Shown piece after piece: positions 39,072 to 47,016 of a DNA stretch of 64,000 nucleotides (positions within the stretch are counted from its first letter, which is position 1; each line of letters opens with the position of its first letter). This DNA is from Burkholderiaceae bacterium (GTDB lineage Bacteria > Pseudomonadota > Gammaproteobacteria > Burkholderiales > Burkholderiaceae_B). Both the position numbers and the translations under genes were made by a program. The stretch spans positions 1-64,000 of the forward strand of contig SCSG01000028.1 of the NCBI GenBank assembly GCA_004322135.1, written 5' to 3'. The notes under the pieces are model-generated. The model worked only from the letters and a program-made list of their open reading frames with translations, made no database searches and had not been told where the DNA came from.

Positions 39072-39482
39072 ACATCGCTTCCCTTGTCTTCGAGGCCCGG
39101 CGGAACACCGCGCCAAGGCAAATATTTTCGCCGAATTTTCCACGATATGGCCAAACGCATGCAATGGCTTGCGTCCCCACGGGTGACAGGCCAGGTTGAA
39201 GACCTGGCCAACCAACCCGGACTTGGATAACGCAGCCGGCCATGTGTAACAGTCGTTGCTGCAGCACAACATTGCACCGCAACTCGACCACTTTGAATCC
39301 CCATGCACGATCCGCTCACACGGGCCGCGTTTAAGGCCAATTGACGGTGCGTTGCCGGAGCGCCGGACAACCCGGCCTGGTCAGCCCTTATATATAACCA
39401 AAAAGAATATATAAAGAATAAAAAAATGCTTGTTGGCTATTAACACCCGTTCTACAGTCCCTTATAACGACTATGTAAATGA
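39072..39482. other. 411-base divergent intergenic region
   Basis: No gene is visible. The left part (39072-39380) is GC-rich and holds a perfect inverted repeat, GGCCAGGT at 39189-39196 and ACCTGGCC at 39202-39209 around TGAAG. The right part (39385-39482) is strikingly AT-rich, with the palindrome TTATATATAA at 39388-39397 and the run AATATATAAAGAATAAAAAAA. The AT-rich part is where the ABC operon promoter lies and could bind a regulator. Confidence 0.6.
39440..39468 (+). promoter_or_regulatory. Candidate promoter of the ABC operon
   Basis: TTAACA (39440-39445) and TATAAC (39463-39468) are separated by 17 bases, a good sigma-70 arrangement. Transcription would start near 39475, leaving only about 8-14 bases before the ATG at 39483 or 39489, too short for a normal Shine-Dalgarno site. 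Confidence 0.5.
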
Positions 39483-40331
39483 ATGTATATGAAACTCGCT
39501 TTTAAGCATATAGAAAAAGACTTTTCGGGCCTTCAAGTCATTAAAGATTTTAGCCGGGACATTCAGGACGGCGAACTTGTCGCGTTGGTCGGACCCTCGG
39601 GTTGTGGCAAATCAACGCTGCTGCACATCGCTGCGGGCCTGGAAAAACCCAGCAAGGGGCAGTTCCTGGTCGACGGCGTACCCGGCCTGGGTCCCGACCC
39701 CGAACGTACGCTCATGTTCCAGGAAAATGCGCTTTATCCGTGGCTCACGCTTGCGCAAAACGTGGCTCTGGCACTGGAATTTCAAAAAATCAACAAACGG
39801 ACAGCCCTGCGCGAAGCGCACGCATGGCTTGAAAAGGTCAATCTGAAAGGTTTTGAGGACTACTACCCGCACCAGGTCTCCGGCGGCATGCGCCAGCGCG
39901 CGGCGCTGGCCAGGGCCTTCGTTGCCCACCCCAAAACCCTCCTGCTGGACGAGCCCTTCGGTGCCCTTGACGCGCTGACGCGCATGACGCTGCAAGATGC
40001 GCTGCGCACGTTGATTCGCGAAGCCGGACCCACCGTGCTGCTGGTTACCCACGATGTGGACGAGGCCCTCTTTCTGGCCGATCGCATCCTGGTATTCAGT
40101 GCGCGCCCAGCTTCCGTGCTGAAAGAGTTCAACCTGGCACGCAGCGAAAAAACGCATGACCTGTCCGAATTTGCCGGCATGCGCAGCGAAATCCTGTCGC
40201 TGCTTGGCATCCACACCCGAAACGACGAGGCCGCACAAAATGCCGAGCCGCCGTCGAACGATCCATCCGCTCCAAGTGACGCTTCAGCGTCAAAAGACGA
40301 AACCCGCATATTAGAGGAATTAGCAGCATGA
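39483..40331 (+). CDS. ABC importer ATPase (SsuB/TauB/NrtD type)
   Basis: A 282-residue ATPase of the nitrate/sulfonate/taurine importer family. Walker [13 protein letters not shown] near 38, Q loop FQENALYPWLTL, signature QVSGGMRQRAALARA near 135, Walker B LLLDEPFGALDALT near 158 and switch His in VTHDVDEA. About 30 residues beyond the family end form a Ser/Asp/Glu-rich tail. ATGs at 39483 and 39489 are both possible. The stop overlaps the next gene by 4 bases. It energises the permease at 41456; the substrate is unknown. Confidence 0.93.
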   Translation: MYMKLAFKHIEKDFSGLQVIKDFSRDIQDGELVALVGPSGCGKSTLLHIAAGLEKPSKGQFLVDGVPGLGPDPERTLMFQENALYPWLTLAQNVALALEFQKINKRTALREAHAWLEKVNLKGFEDYYPHQVSGGMRQRAALARAFVAHPKTLLLDEPFGALDALTRMTLQDALRTLIREAGPTVLLVTHDVDEALFLADRILVFSARPASVLKEFNLARSEKTHDLSEFAGMRSEILSLLGIHTRNDEAAQNAEPPSNDPSAPSDASASKDETRILEELAA

Positions 40332-41332
40332 AGTTATCCCGCTTATTGGTCCCGCTTGCACTTGCCGCCGCGTCGTTCGCGATGGCAACCCAGGCCAGTG
40401 CCGCCGACAAGTTCCGCATCGGCTACCTGCGCGTCATGGACGACGCCCAGGCCATCACGGCATATGAAGGCGGCCTGTACAAGAACCATGGACTGGATGT
40501 CCAACTGGTTGAATTCCAGTCGGGTACCGACCTCATCAAGGCCATTGTCGGCGGTCAGCTCGACACAGGAGTTCTGGGTTTCACCAACGCGGTATCGTGG
40601 GCATCCAAGGGCGCCGACCTGAAGGTCGTGGGCGGCGCACAACGCGGCTATCATGCACTGGTTGTCCGGGACGACTCGGGCATTAATAAAGTATCCGACC
40701 TCAAAGGCCATACTTTGGCCTCTCAAAAAGAGGGCAGTACTGCAGACGTCGTATTAAAAGGCGTGGTGCTTAAAGACGCGGGCCTTGCGCCAACCGACCT
40801 CACCATTCTGGGCGTAAGCCCGCAAGTTGCCGTGCAGTCGCTCGTAGGCAAACGCGTTGACGCGGCGTTCCTGTTCGAGCCTCAGGCAACCATCGCCAAA
40901 CTGGTCGCACCCACAAAGCAGATATACGAAATTGGCGAAGTGTGGCCCTTCCCCTGCATGGTGGTCATCACGTCGGGAAAAACCCTCCAGAATCGCAAGG
41001 CCGATGTCTGGAAGTCGCTGGATGCACAACGCGACGCGATAGCCATGCTGCAAAACAAACCCGAGGAAGCGGCCAAGCTCATTGCACCTTATTTCATCGC
41101 GAACCCGACACTCAAAACACTGCAGCACGGCGACGTGCCGCGCGACCAGGTCATTCTCACAGCCATAAAAAGCCAGACGTTCAGCGCCGAGCTCACCGCC
41201 AAGGACCAGTCCCGCATGCAGGAAATCGCCAACATCATGCAGGCCAGCGGCTCGCTCAAGACCCGCGACGGTTCGCACTTCAATGTGCAGCAGATCGTGG
41301 ACCTCGACTGGCAGAACGCACGCAAGCTGTAA
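40328..41332 (+). CDS. Periplasmic binding protein, NMT1/SsuA type
   Basis: A 334-residue periplasmic binding protein of the sulfonate/nitrate/pyrimidine precursor class. Signal peptide ends QASA near residue 25. The mature start DKFRIGYLRVMDDAQAITAYEGGLYKNHGLDVQL is typical, as are GQLDTGVLGFTNAVSW and RVDAAFLFEPQATIAKL. It overlaps the ATPase stop by 4 bases (ATGA). The ligand cannot be read from sequence: aliphatic sulfonates, taurine, nitrate and thiamine precursors use this fold. Confidence 0.9.
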   Translation: MKLSRLLVPLALAAASFAMATQASAADKFRIGYLRVMDDAQAITAYEGGLYKNHGLDVQLVEFQSGTDLIKAIVGGQLDTGVLGFTNAVSWASKGADLKVVGGAQRGYHALVVRDDSGINKVSDLKGHTLASQKEGSTADVVLKGVVLKDAGLAPTDLTILGVSPQVAVQSLVGKRVDAAFLFEPQATIAKLVAPTKQIYEIGEVWPFPCMVVITSGKTLQNRKADVWKSLDAQRDAIAMLQNKPEEAAKLIAPYFIANPTLKTLQHGDVPRDQVILTAIKSQTFSAELTAKDQSRMQEIANIMQASGSLKTRDGSHFNVQQIVDLDWQNARKL

Positions 41333-41455
41333 AATCTACATGCATCCGGCCTCGCGGCCGGGGGCATGAACCCACATTGGCCACACCGCAAACGCGTCAC
41401 GCCAATCCTTCAGGATGGTCGGTTTTACCGGCCATCCTGCATTTTGAAAGCCTTC

Positions 41456-42229
41456 ATGAGCACTCAGACCCGACTCACCGGATACCGAAAAAAAATCGCC
41501 ATGTCCATGGCGGTCATTTTCATTCTTCTTCTTTGGCAGATTGCCGCCTGGTCGCTGCCCGACTTCCTTATGCCTGGAGTGCCCACAGTCATGGTGCGCC
41601 TGTGGCACGACATACAGACCGTGGCCTTTCGCAACTCGCTGTGGGGAAGCCTCACACGCCTTGGCACAGGCTACGCCGCCGCCCTCGTCTTCGGGGTTGG
41701 CTTTGGCCTCGCAGGTGGCATTCTTTTCTTCTTTCGCGAGGTGCTCAAATCCGCCATCATCATTCTGCAGTCGATTCCTTCCATTGCATGGGTACCACTG
41801 TTCCTGATCGTCATGGGATTTGGCAACCTTCCCATCATTGTCGTCGTCGCGCTGGCTGCCTTCTTTCCCGCCGCCCTGTCCGTCATGAACGCGACTGAAA
41901 GCGTACTCAAGGTGCACGTCGCTGCCGCCAAAGTCATGGGAGCCAGCAGCTGGGACATGCTTCGACGCATCTATCTGCCAGCCGTCATGCCCGAGCTCAT
42001 CACCGGGGCGCAACTTGCTTTCGGCAACGCCTGGCGCGCGCTGATTTCGGCTGAAATGCTCATCGGCTTCGGCCAGGGCCTGGGCCGCACTCTGGCCTAC
42101 GCGGGTGAAACCGCCGACATGATCGGAGTCATGTCCAACATTCTTACCATAGCCATCCTGGCTACGCTCATCGACCAGGCTATTCTGGAGAACCTGAAAC
42201 GCCACGTTCTTCGCTACCAGTATGTCTAA
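41456..42229 (+). CDS. ABC importer permease (SsuC/TauC type)
   Basis: A 257-residue inner-membrane permease. ATG 41456 follows GAAAG at close spacing; the longer in-frame start has no support. Membrane segments begin at MAVIFILLLWQIAAWSLP (about 17-35). The coupling loop AAAKVMGASSWDMLRRIYLPAVMPELITGAQLAFGN-like stretch near 155-190 matches the EAA motif of this family. The stop is 2 bases from the next start. With the preceding ATPase and binding protein it forms a complete importer. Confidence 0.92.
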   Translation: MSTQTRLTGYRKKIAMSMAVIFILLLWQIAAWSLPDFLMPGVPTVMVRLWHDIQTVAFRNSLWGSLTRLGTGYAAALVFGVGFGLAGGILFFFREVLKSAIIILQSIPSIAWVPLFLIVMGFGNLPIIVVVALAAFFPAALSVMNATESVLKVHVAAAKVMGASSWDMLRRIYLPAVMPELITGAQLAFGNAWRALISAEMLIGFGQGLGRTLAYAGETADMIGVMSNILTIAILATLIDQAILENLKRHVLRYQYV

Positions 42230-42231
42230 CC

Positions 42232-43074
42232 ATGAAGACATCCCGCAAACACAGGCATTCCGCCGCAGCATATCTGCTCGCACTTCTGGCCACCACCACA
42301 TACGGCCTCAGCCTGGGTGTGCTGCCGGCGTGCGCCGCGCCAGCCGACGCTGGCAAGGCCTTGACTATTGCCATGCATTACGTGGTCCCGCCATTCGTGG
42401 ACGGCTCCAAGGTCCGCACGCCCGAGGCGATCGACACGGCCTTGGCCAAGCAGCTGGCGGACAAGCTGCATACGACATTCCAGGCCATACCCTTGGCCAA
42501 CACAAATGCGGATACTGACGCGCCCCAATCCCACGGCCCGGCCGACGTCGCCCTGACGACACTTACAGGCAACCAGGTCGTACCCGCGTCGTCACAGGTC
42601 ATTGCCACTGGCTATGCGTCGCGACCCATGGCCATCATGCGCAGCGACACGAACATCAAATCATGGAGCCAATTGAAAGGTCGCATCGTCTGCATGGCGG
42701 AAGGTGGACGGTACGTCGGCACCATGGCGCAGCAATATGGCGCAATCGAAAAAATCCTCCGTGCACCCGCCGATTCCCTGCTGACGCTGCGCACGGGCGG
42801 CTGCGACGCCGCAGTGCATGACGACGTCATGCTTGACGAGTTGCTGAAGCTGCCTGAATGGAAAAAATATTCGGCAACCCTTACCACACCCATTACGGCC
42901 AAGGCGCCCCTGGTCTTTACGGTGCCCACCGGCAGCGCCCAGGTCGTTACTGCAGTCAAGGATTTGACCCGCGAATGGCACGCAAAGAATTATCTGACTG
43001 CGCTTAACAAAAAACGCGTGCGCGATATCGCCTTTGAAGTGTATCTGGACCAAGCCGTACCCGACTGCCATTAA
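42232..43074 (+). CDS. Second periplasmic binding protein, family 3-like
   Basis: A 280-residue exported protein with a signal peptide ending ACA near residue 35 and a bacterial extracellular solute-binding (family 3) layout: LTIAMHYVVPPFVDG, EAIDTALAKQLADKLHTTF, SDTNIKSWSQLKGRIVCMAEGGRYVGTMAQQYG (the helix after the hinge) and LRTGGCDAAVHDDVMLDELL. Family 3 proteins usually bind amino acids or opines. Finding one two bases after a permease of the SsuC class, which already has an NMT1-type binding protein, is unusual. It might bind a second ligand or act as a sensor. Confidence 0.75.
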   Translation: MKTSRKHRHSAAAYLLALLATTTYGLSLGVLPACAAPADAGKALTIAMHYVVPPFVDGSKVRTPEAIDTALAKQLADKLHTTFQAIPLANTNADTDAPQSHGPADVALTTLTGNQVVPASSQVIATGYASRPMAIMRSDTNIKSWSQLKGRIVCMAEGGRYVGTMAQQYGAIEKILRAPADSLLTLRTGGCDAAVHDDVMLDELLKLPEWKKYSATLTTPITAKAPLVFTVPTGSAQVVTAVKDLTREWHAKNYLTALNKKRVRDIAFEVYLDQAVPDCH

Positions 43075-43192
43075 ACGTTCAGTCACCACTTGACGGGCTG
43101 CGAAGAGTATTATCCGTCATGCAACACGTAGTTTTTGTTTTCGGCAATATATGATTTTCCCGCTTCGGTTTACGTGGATACAGGAGTCTGAA

Positions 43193-43645
43193 ATGAAAAC
43201 AATCGTATCGCAAAGCAGTCTTGTGGCTATCGCGGCTGCAGCCTGGCTTGGCCTGGCTTCGGTGGCCCTGGCTGCCCCCATGTCGTTCAGCGTGCCGCTG
43301 GCCGGAGCCCAAGAGGTACCTGCGGTGCAAACGGCTGGAAGCAGCACGGCAAACCTGACCTATGACGCGTCCACCAAAGACATGACGTGGTCAATTTCGT
43401 ACAAAGACCTCTCGGGGCCAGTCACGATGGCCCATTTCCATGGCCCCGCCGCCGCAGGATCGAACGCCGGTGTCCAGATCTGGCTAAGCAAGCGCGGCAA
43501 CGAGCCTGTTCCCAACCCGATCACAGGCCATGCCACGCTGACTGACGCCCAGGCAACGCAACTTGCGGCGGGACAATGGTATGTCAACATCCATACCAAA
43601 AACCATCCCGGCGGCGAAGTCCGCGGGCAGGTCAAGCTACCGTAG
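43193..43645 (+). CDS. CHRD-domain exported protein
   Basis: A 150-residue exported protein. ATG 43193 has CAGGAG 6 bases upstream and starts a signal peptide ending ALA near residue 27. The rest is one CHRD domain, named after chordin: FSVPLAGAQEVPAVQTAGSS, ANLTYDASTKDMTWSISYKDL, MAHFHGPAAAGSNAGVQIWL and QWYVNIHTKNHPGGEVRGQV. The His in AHFHGPA and the NPGGEIRGQ-like end are hallmarks. The biochemical role of bacterial CHRD proteins is unknown. It follows the ABC operon by 118 bases. Confidence 0.9.
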   Translation: MKTIVSQSSLVAIAAAAWLGLASVALAAPMSFSVPLAGAQEVPAVQTAGSSTANLTYDASTKDMTWSISYKDLSGPVTMAHFHGPAAAGSNAGVQIWLSKRGNEPVPNPITGHATLTDAQATQLAAGQWYVNIHTKNHPGGEVRGQVKLP

Positions 43646-43690
43646 CGCGGGGCCAGCGCACGCGCAAAATACTGGCGCATCAGACCGAAG

Positions 43691-44434
43691 CTAAATAAGG
43701 CTGGCAAACAGCGCCGCAGCCACCACGCTGGCACCAAGCACCAGAAAAGCCAATGCGGCCCGTGCCATGCGGGGCGCAGGCTGATCTGCTGGCAAAGGTT
43801 TTACACCCGTGATCATTGGGCGTAAAAGATTGTGCCCTTTCACGACAGCATAAGTAAAAATTGCTGCCAGATGTAGCCCAACAGCCACCAGAAGGGCATC
43901 CCACAAATAGACATGCATGTCGGTGACCAGATTGGCAAGCCATACGGGCATTATCTGCGTAAGCGGACCCTCGTCGGCCACATCATTATTCATGACAATG
44001 CCGCTGATCGTCTGCGCCAGCAAAAGCACCAGCAGCAGCACCACCACCCAGCCGCCAGCGGGGTTGTGTCCGCACTGCGTATCGGGCTCCCGGCGAAACA
44101 GATGTGCCAGGTGGGAAAAGGCTGCCCTCGGCGAGGCCAGGAAGCGACCGAAACGTGCCGTGTCGCTGCCCACCACACCCCACCCCAGGCGAAACAGCAA
44201 CAACGCCAGCAATGCATCCCCGCACAGCGCGTGCAGATCCATCCAGTTGGCGCGCCACGAGATGTAAGCGGCCACAACCAGCACAACCATCAACCAGTGA
44301 AACGCCCGTGTAGAAAAATCCCACACACGTACTGCCCGCCACGGTCGATCCACGCCGAAAGCAGGCGAGCCTGAACGGCCATCATCGCCGCGATGTTGGC
44401 CAGAAGGATAGGGCTGGCGATTTTGTGACGACAT
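43691..44434 (-). CDS. Cytochrome b561/b6-like membrane protein
   Basis: A 247-residue di-haem b-type cytochrome of the hydrogenase/cytochrome b subunit group. Four or five membrane segments carry the haem ligands: His in TRAFHWLMVVLVVAAYI, DLHALCGDALLALLLFRLGWG, VTDMHVYLWDALLVAVGLHLAAIFTYAVV. A basic N-terminal stretch precedes the first. It would pass electrons between a periplasmic donor or c-type cytochrome and the quinone pool. The usual partner, a small c-type cytochrome, is not adjacent here. It converges with the CHRD gene. Confidence 0.85.
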   Translation of the reverse strand: MSSQNRQPYPSGQHRGDDGRSGSPAFGVDRPWRAVRVWDFSTRAFHWLMVVLVVAAYISWRANWMDLHALCGDALLALLLFRLGWGVVGSDTARFGRFLASPRAAFSHLAHLFRREPDTQCGHNPAGGWVVVLLLVLLLAQTISGIVMNNDVADEGPLTQIMPVWLANLVTDMHVYLWDALLVAVGLHLAAIFTYAVVKGHNLLRPMITGVKPLPADQPAPRMARAALAFLVLGASVVAAALFASLI

Positions 44435-44591
44435 TCAAAACGCTTCCGTTCTGTGCCGAAAGGTCTGAAGCCTTTCGGCTGGGGATAGAGAGCCCGGGCA
44501 AATAGTAGCGTGACGTAACAGCTTGCACAACGATACAGGCTCACTTTCGTCCCGCTACATCAACATCTGCGATGAAGTATCTCCGCGCTTC

Positions 44592-45950
44592 TTACTCTGG
44601 AATCCCCTTGCCCTTCGTCTCGGGCAGAAACCACGGCAAAATGATGCCAAGCACGAACACCGAACCGACCGTGACGGCAAGGTTAGCGGTCCCGCCAAAA
44701 AACGTAATCAGACTTCCCGCAATAATCGGGAAGAACCACGCTACGAAGCGTGAGCCGCTAAAGATGGCGCTAAGCGCCGAGGTACGCACGGTAGAGGTAA
44801 AGACTTCGCCGGGATAAATCGTGATCCATACATAAGCGCACCCGAGCGTAAAGAACCCGTTGATCGGCGCGGCAATCTCCATGCCCATTGCGGTGGTAAT
44901 CATCCTGTAAGTCACGAACGTGATTACCAACCCGCCAACAAACGACAGGGACACAAATAGCCGCCTGCCGATCACGTCGATGATGAATCCCGCGAGCACG
45001 TACGCAATAATCGCGCCAATCGTATAAAGAATTGCTTCGATTGCAGCCCATTGAGTCGGGTCAGCGAATCCTTCGGCCTTTGCTAGCTTGGCCGTCGTAC
45101 CGGGAAGCCACGTGGCGATCGCCCAAAATCCGACGTTCGTCACAATTCCAAGGACGATAAAGATGAGGATGTAACGCAACGCAACGCGCTCGGTGAATAG
45201 CTGCTTCAAGGTAAATGGCCGCTTACCACTTGAGTCCGTCTCGGAAGGAAGTTTCCCGGTATCTTCCCTTGTGGCATTCCAGAGTTTATCCCGCACCGCG
45301 CGCTGCCACTTCTCCGATTCGTCGATACCACGCCGGATATACAGCACGACGAAAGCAGGTAGTGCGCCGACGGCGAACACCAAGCGCCAGGTTTCCCCCC
45401 CGAGCGGGTCCGCAGACGAGAGGACGAACCATACCAACGACGCTATGAGGGATCCCCACCCGAAGCCCGATTGCAGAAAACCGAGCCCCTTGGTGCGAGC
45501 GTTTTCAGGCCATGTCTCCGACACCAGCGCAACGCCCGTACTCCATTCGCTGCCCAGCGCCAACCCCGTTAAAAAACGCATCATGCATAACATGACAAAT
45601 CCAGTCGATAACGCGGTAAGGCCGGAAAACACGGCATACAGAAAGATTGACCACATCATCATGCGTTTTCGCCCGACGTAGTCGGCCAGCACACCGCCGA
45701 TGACGCCGCCAAAGGCCCACCCCAGCAAAGTGACGCCAACCACGATGCCAGCGTAGACGCTGATCTCGTGAGCCTGTTCCGGCATCAATAGCGAACGGAG
45801 CATTGGAACAAGTACCACGATGATGGCCATGGCCTCGTAACCATCGAAAATCCAACCCAGGAAGCTGCCGTTCAGCGTTTTCCAGTGTTTTCTGGTCAGA
45901 CCGTCATACCAATGCAGGGTACCCTCATTCACCAGCGGTGTTGTGCTCAT
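44592..45950 (-). CDS. Major facilitator superfamily transporter
   Basis: A 452-residue proton-coupled transporter of the sugar/aromatic-acid or sialate-like type. ATG 45950 is preceded by GAAGGGAAAA. Twelve hydrophobic segments, DGYEAM in the first segment, motif A GGVLADYVGRKRMMMW near residue 80 and MMRFLTGLALGSEWSTGVALVSE near 120. Codon usage looks more varied, with more A/T-ending codons than neighbours, by eye. It lies downstream of tRNA-Arg on the same strand. Substrate unknown; candidates are benzoates, sugars or small carboxylates. Confidence 0.85.
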   Translation of the reverse strand: MSTTPLVNEGTLHWYDGLTRKHWKTLNGSFLGWIFDGYEAMAIIVVLVPMLRSLLMPEQAHEISVYAGIVVGVTLLGWAFGGVIGGVLADYVGRKRMMMWSIFLYAVFSGLTALSTGFVMLCMMRFLTGLALGSEWSTGVALVSETWPENARTKGLGFLQSGFGWGSLIASLVWFVLSSADPLGGETWRLVFAVGALPAFVVLYIRRGIDESEKWQRAVRDKLWNATREDTGKLPSETDSSGKRPFTLKQLFTERVALRYILIFIVLGIVTNVGFWAIATWLPGTTAKLAKAEGFADPTQWAAIEAILYTIGAIIAYVLAGFIIDVIGRRLFVSLSFVGGLVITFVTYRMITTAMGMEIAAPINGFFTLGCAYVWITIYPGEVFTSTVRTSALSAIFSGSRFVAWFFPIIAGSLITFFGGTANLAVTVGSVFVLGIILPWFLPETKGKGIPE

Positions 45951-46128
45951 TTTTCCCTTCGTATTCGAATCGTTATATCGGTGGCGCTGCACGCGGGGCA
46001 CCGGGCTGTCGATCGATACTCTGGATACGAACTCGTGCACGTCACACTATGAAGCATACTGTAACGCCGACGCGATATTGCATCAAGGCGTGGATGCAAT
46101 CGGCCAGCGCATCAATTACTTCACGTAA

Positions 46129-46203
46129 TGGCGTCTCCGACAGGAATCGAACCTGTAATCTTCCCTTAGGAGGGGAAAGTTATATCCATTTAACTACGGA
46201 GAC
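46129..46203 (-). tRNA. tRNA-Arg (anticodon CCU)
   Basis: A complete 75-base tRNA on the minus strand. Acceptor arms GTCTCCG and CGGAGAC pair fully, the discriminator G is followed by an encoded CCA, the D arm reads GTTAAATGGATATAAC, the anticodon loop CTCCTAA gives anticodon CCT (reads AGG), and the T arm CAGGTTCGATTCCTG is intact. It is highly similar in layout to E. coli argW. A TAAAAT at 46215-46220 is placed to serve as its -10. Confidence 0.97.
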
Positions 46204-46214
46204 CCAAGCTCGCC

Positions 46215-46220
46215 ATTTTA
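46215..46220 (-). promoter_or_regulatory. Candidate -10 of tRNA-Arg
   Basis: TAAAAT on the minus strand 11 bases before the tRNA 5' end. A TTGCAA about 21 bases further up is a possible but badly spaced -35. Confidence 0.4.
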
Positions 46221-46464
46221 TCAGGACTTGCCCCGCGCACCTTGCAACCAGCGTAAAGGGGCGCGTGGGCGCGCCACACGGACTGCGCCGAGACTGTTGT
46301 TATTTCGCGTCTTGACAGACGTGCCAACCAAGCCAGCCACGCTTGCCGCGGCAACCCAAGCCCGCCGCACCACTACAATACTCATCTCCAGCCACCCACA
46401 CAGCCAGGGCGAACCACCCCCACACCCAATTTGGACGAGCATGCTTCCTGCTGGACGATATTTT

Positions 46465-47016
46465 ATGCAAAATGATAATAAATTAACCGAAATTAAACTT
46501 TATTTAGCCGATGAAGACGACACGGTTTCATTGGCCAAACAATTTGCACCTATGGTTTGCGGCACACATCCGGCGGTGGCGCATCAGGGACCGGGAGGCC
46601 GCATTTACCTGAAAGGAGACCTTGGCACCGGAAAAACGAGCTTTGTGCGCGCACTACTGCATGCCTGTGGAATCACAGAAAAAATCAAGAGTCCGAGCTA
46701 TACCCTACTTGAAACCTATAATCTTTCTAACTTATACTTCTATCATCTTGATTTTTATAGGCTAAGGGATTCGCGAGAATGGTTGGATGCGGGGTTTCGC
46801 GATATCTTGCAAAAAAAAGCCATCGTATTGATCGAATGGCCCGAGCAGGCGGGGGAGTTACTTCCCCCTCCCGACCTGGAAATAAATCTTGATTATGTCA
46901 AGACCGGCCGCCAGGCACGCTTAACGGCCCACAGCACCAAAGGAACTTCATGGCTGACATCACTAGTGCTCCCCCTCCAGGGATTTCCTCCAAAGGATTC
47001 TCCCGGCGACGCCTGA
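46465..47016 (+). CDS. tsaE: tRNA threonylcarbamoyladenosine synthesis ATPase TsaE
   Basis: A 183-residue ATPase required with TsaB, TsaC/C2 and TsaD for t6A37 in tRNAs reading ANN codons. Walker A YLKGDLGTGKTSFVRAL near 50, SPSYTLLETY, YHLDFYRL and VLIEWPEQAGELLPP match the family. The start (46465, or in frame at 46441) is uncertain. Composition is odd: the first codons are very AT-rich and a stretch near codons 85-105 uses rare codons such as AGG, CTA and TTA, unlike its neighbours. An A8 run lies at 46811-46818. Its last 67 bases overlap amiC. Confidence 0.9.
   Translation: MQNDNKLTEIKLYLADEDDTVSLAKQFAPMVCGTHPAVAHQGPGGRIYLKGDLGTGKTSFVRALLHACGITEKIKSPSYTLLETYNLSNLYFYHLDFYRLRDSREWLDAGFRDILQKKAIVLIEWPEQAGELLPPPDLEINLDYVKTGRQARLTAHSTKGTSWLTSLVLPLQGFPPKDSPGDA

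Noticed and set aside
39072-39308. A long N-terminal extension of the enoyl-CoA hydratase frame
   Set aside because: No family similarity and a good ribosome site sits before ATG 39071.
46129-46203. tRNA-Arg as an integration site
   Set aside because: No integrase gene and no repeat of its 3' end were seen in the window.
46228-46464. An N-terminal extension of tsaE
   Set aside because: No family similarity; TsaE domain starts near 46465.
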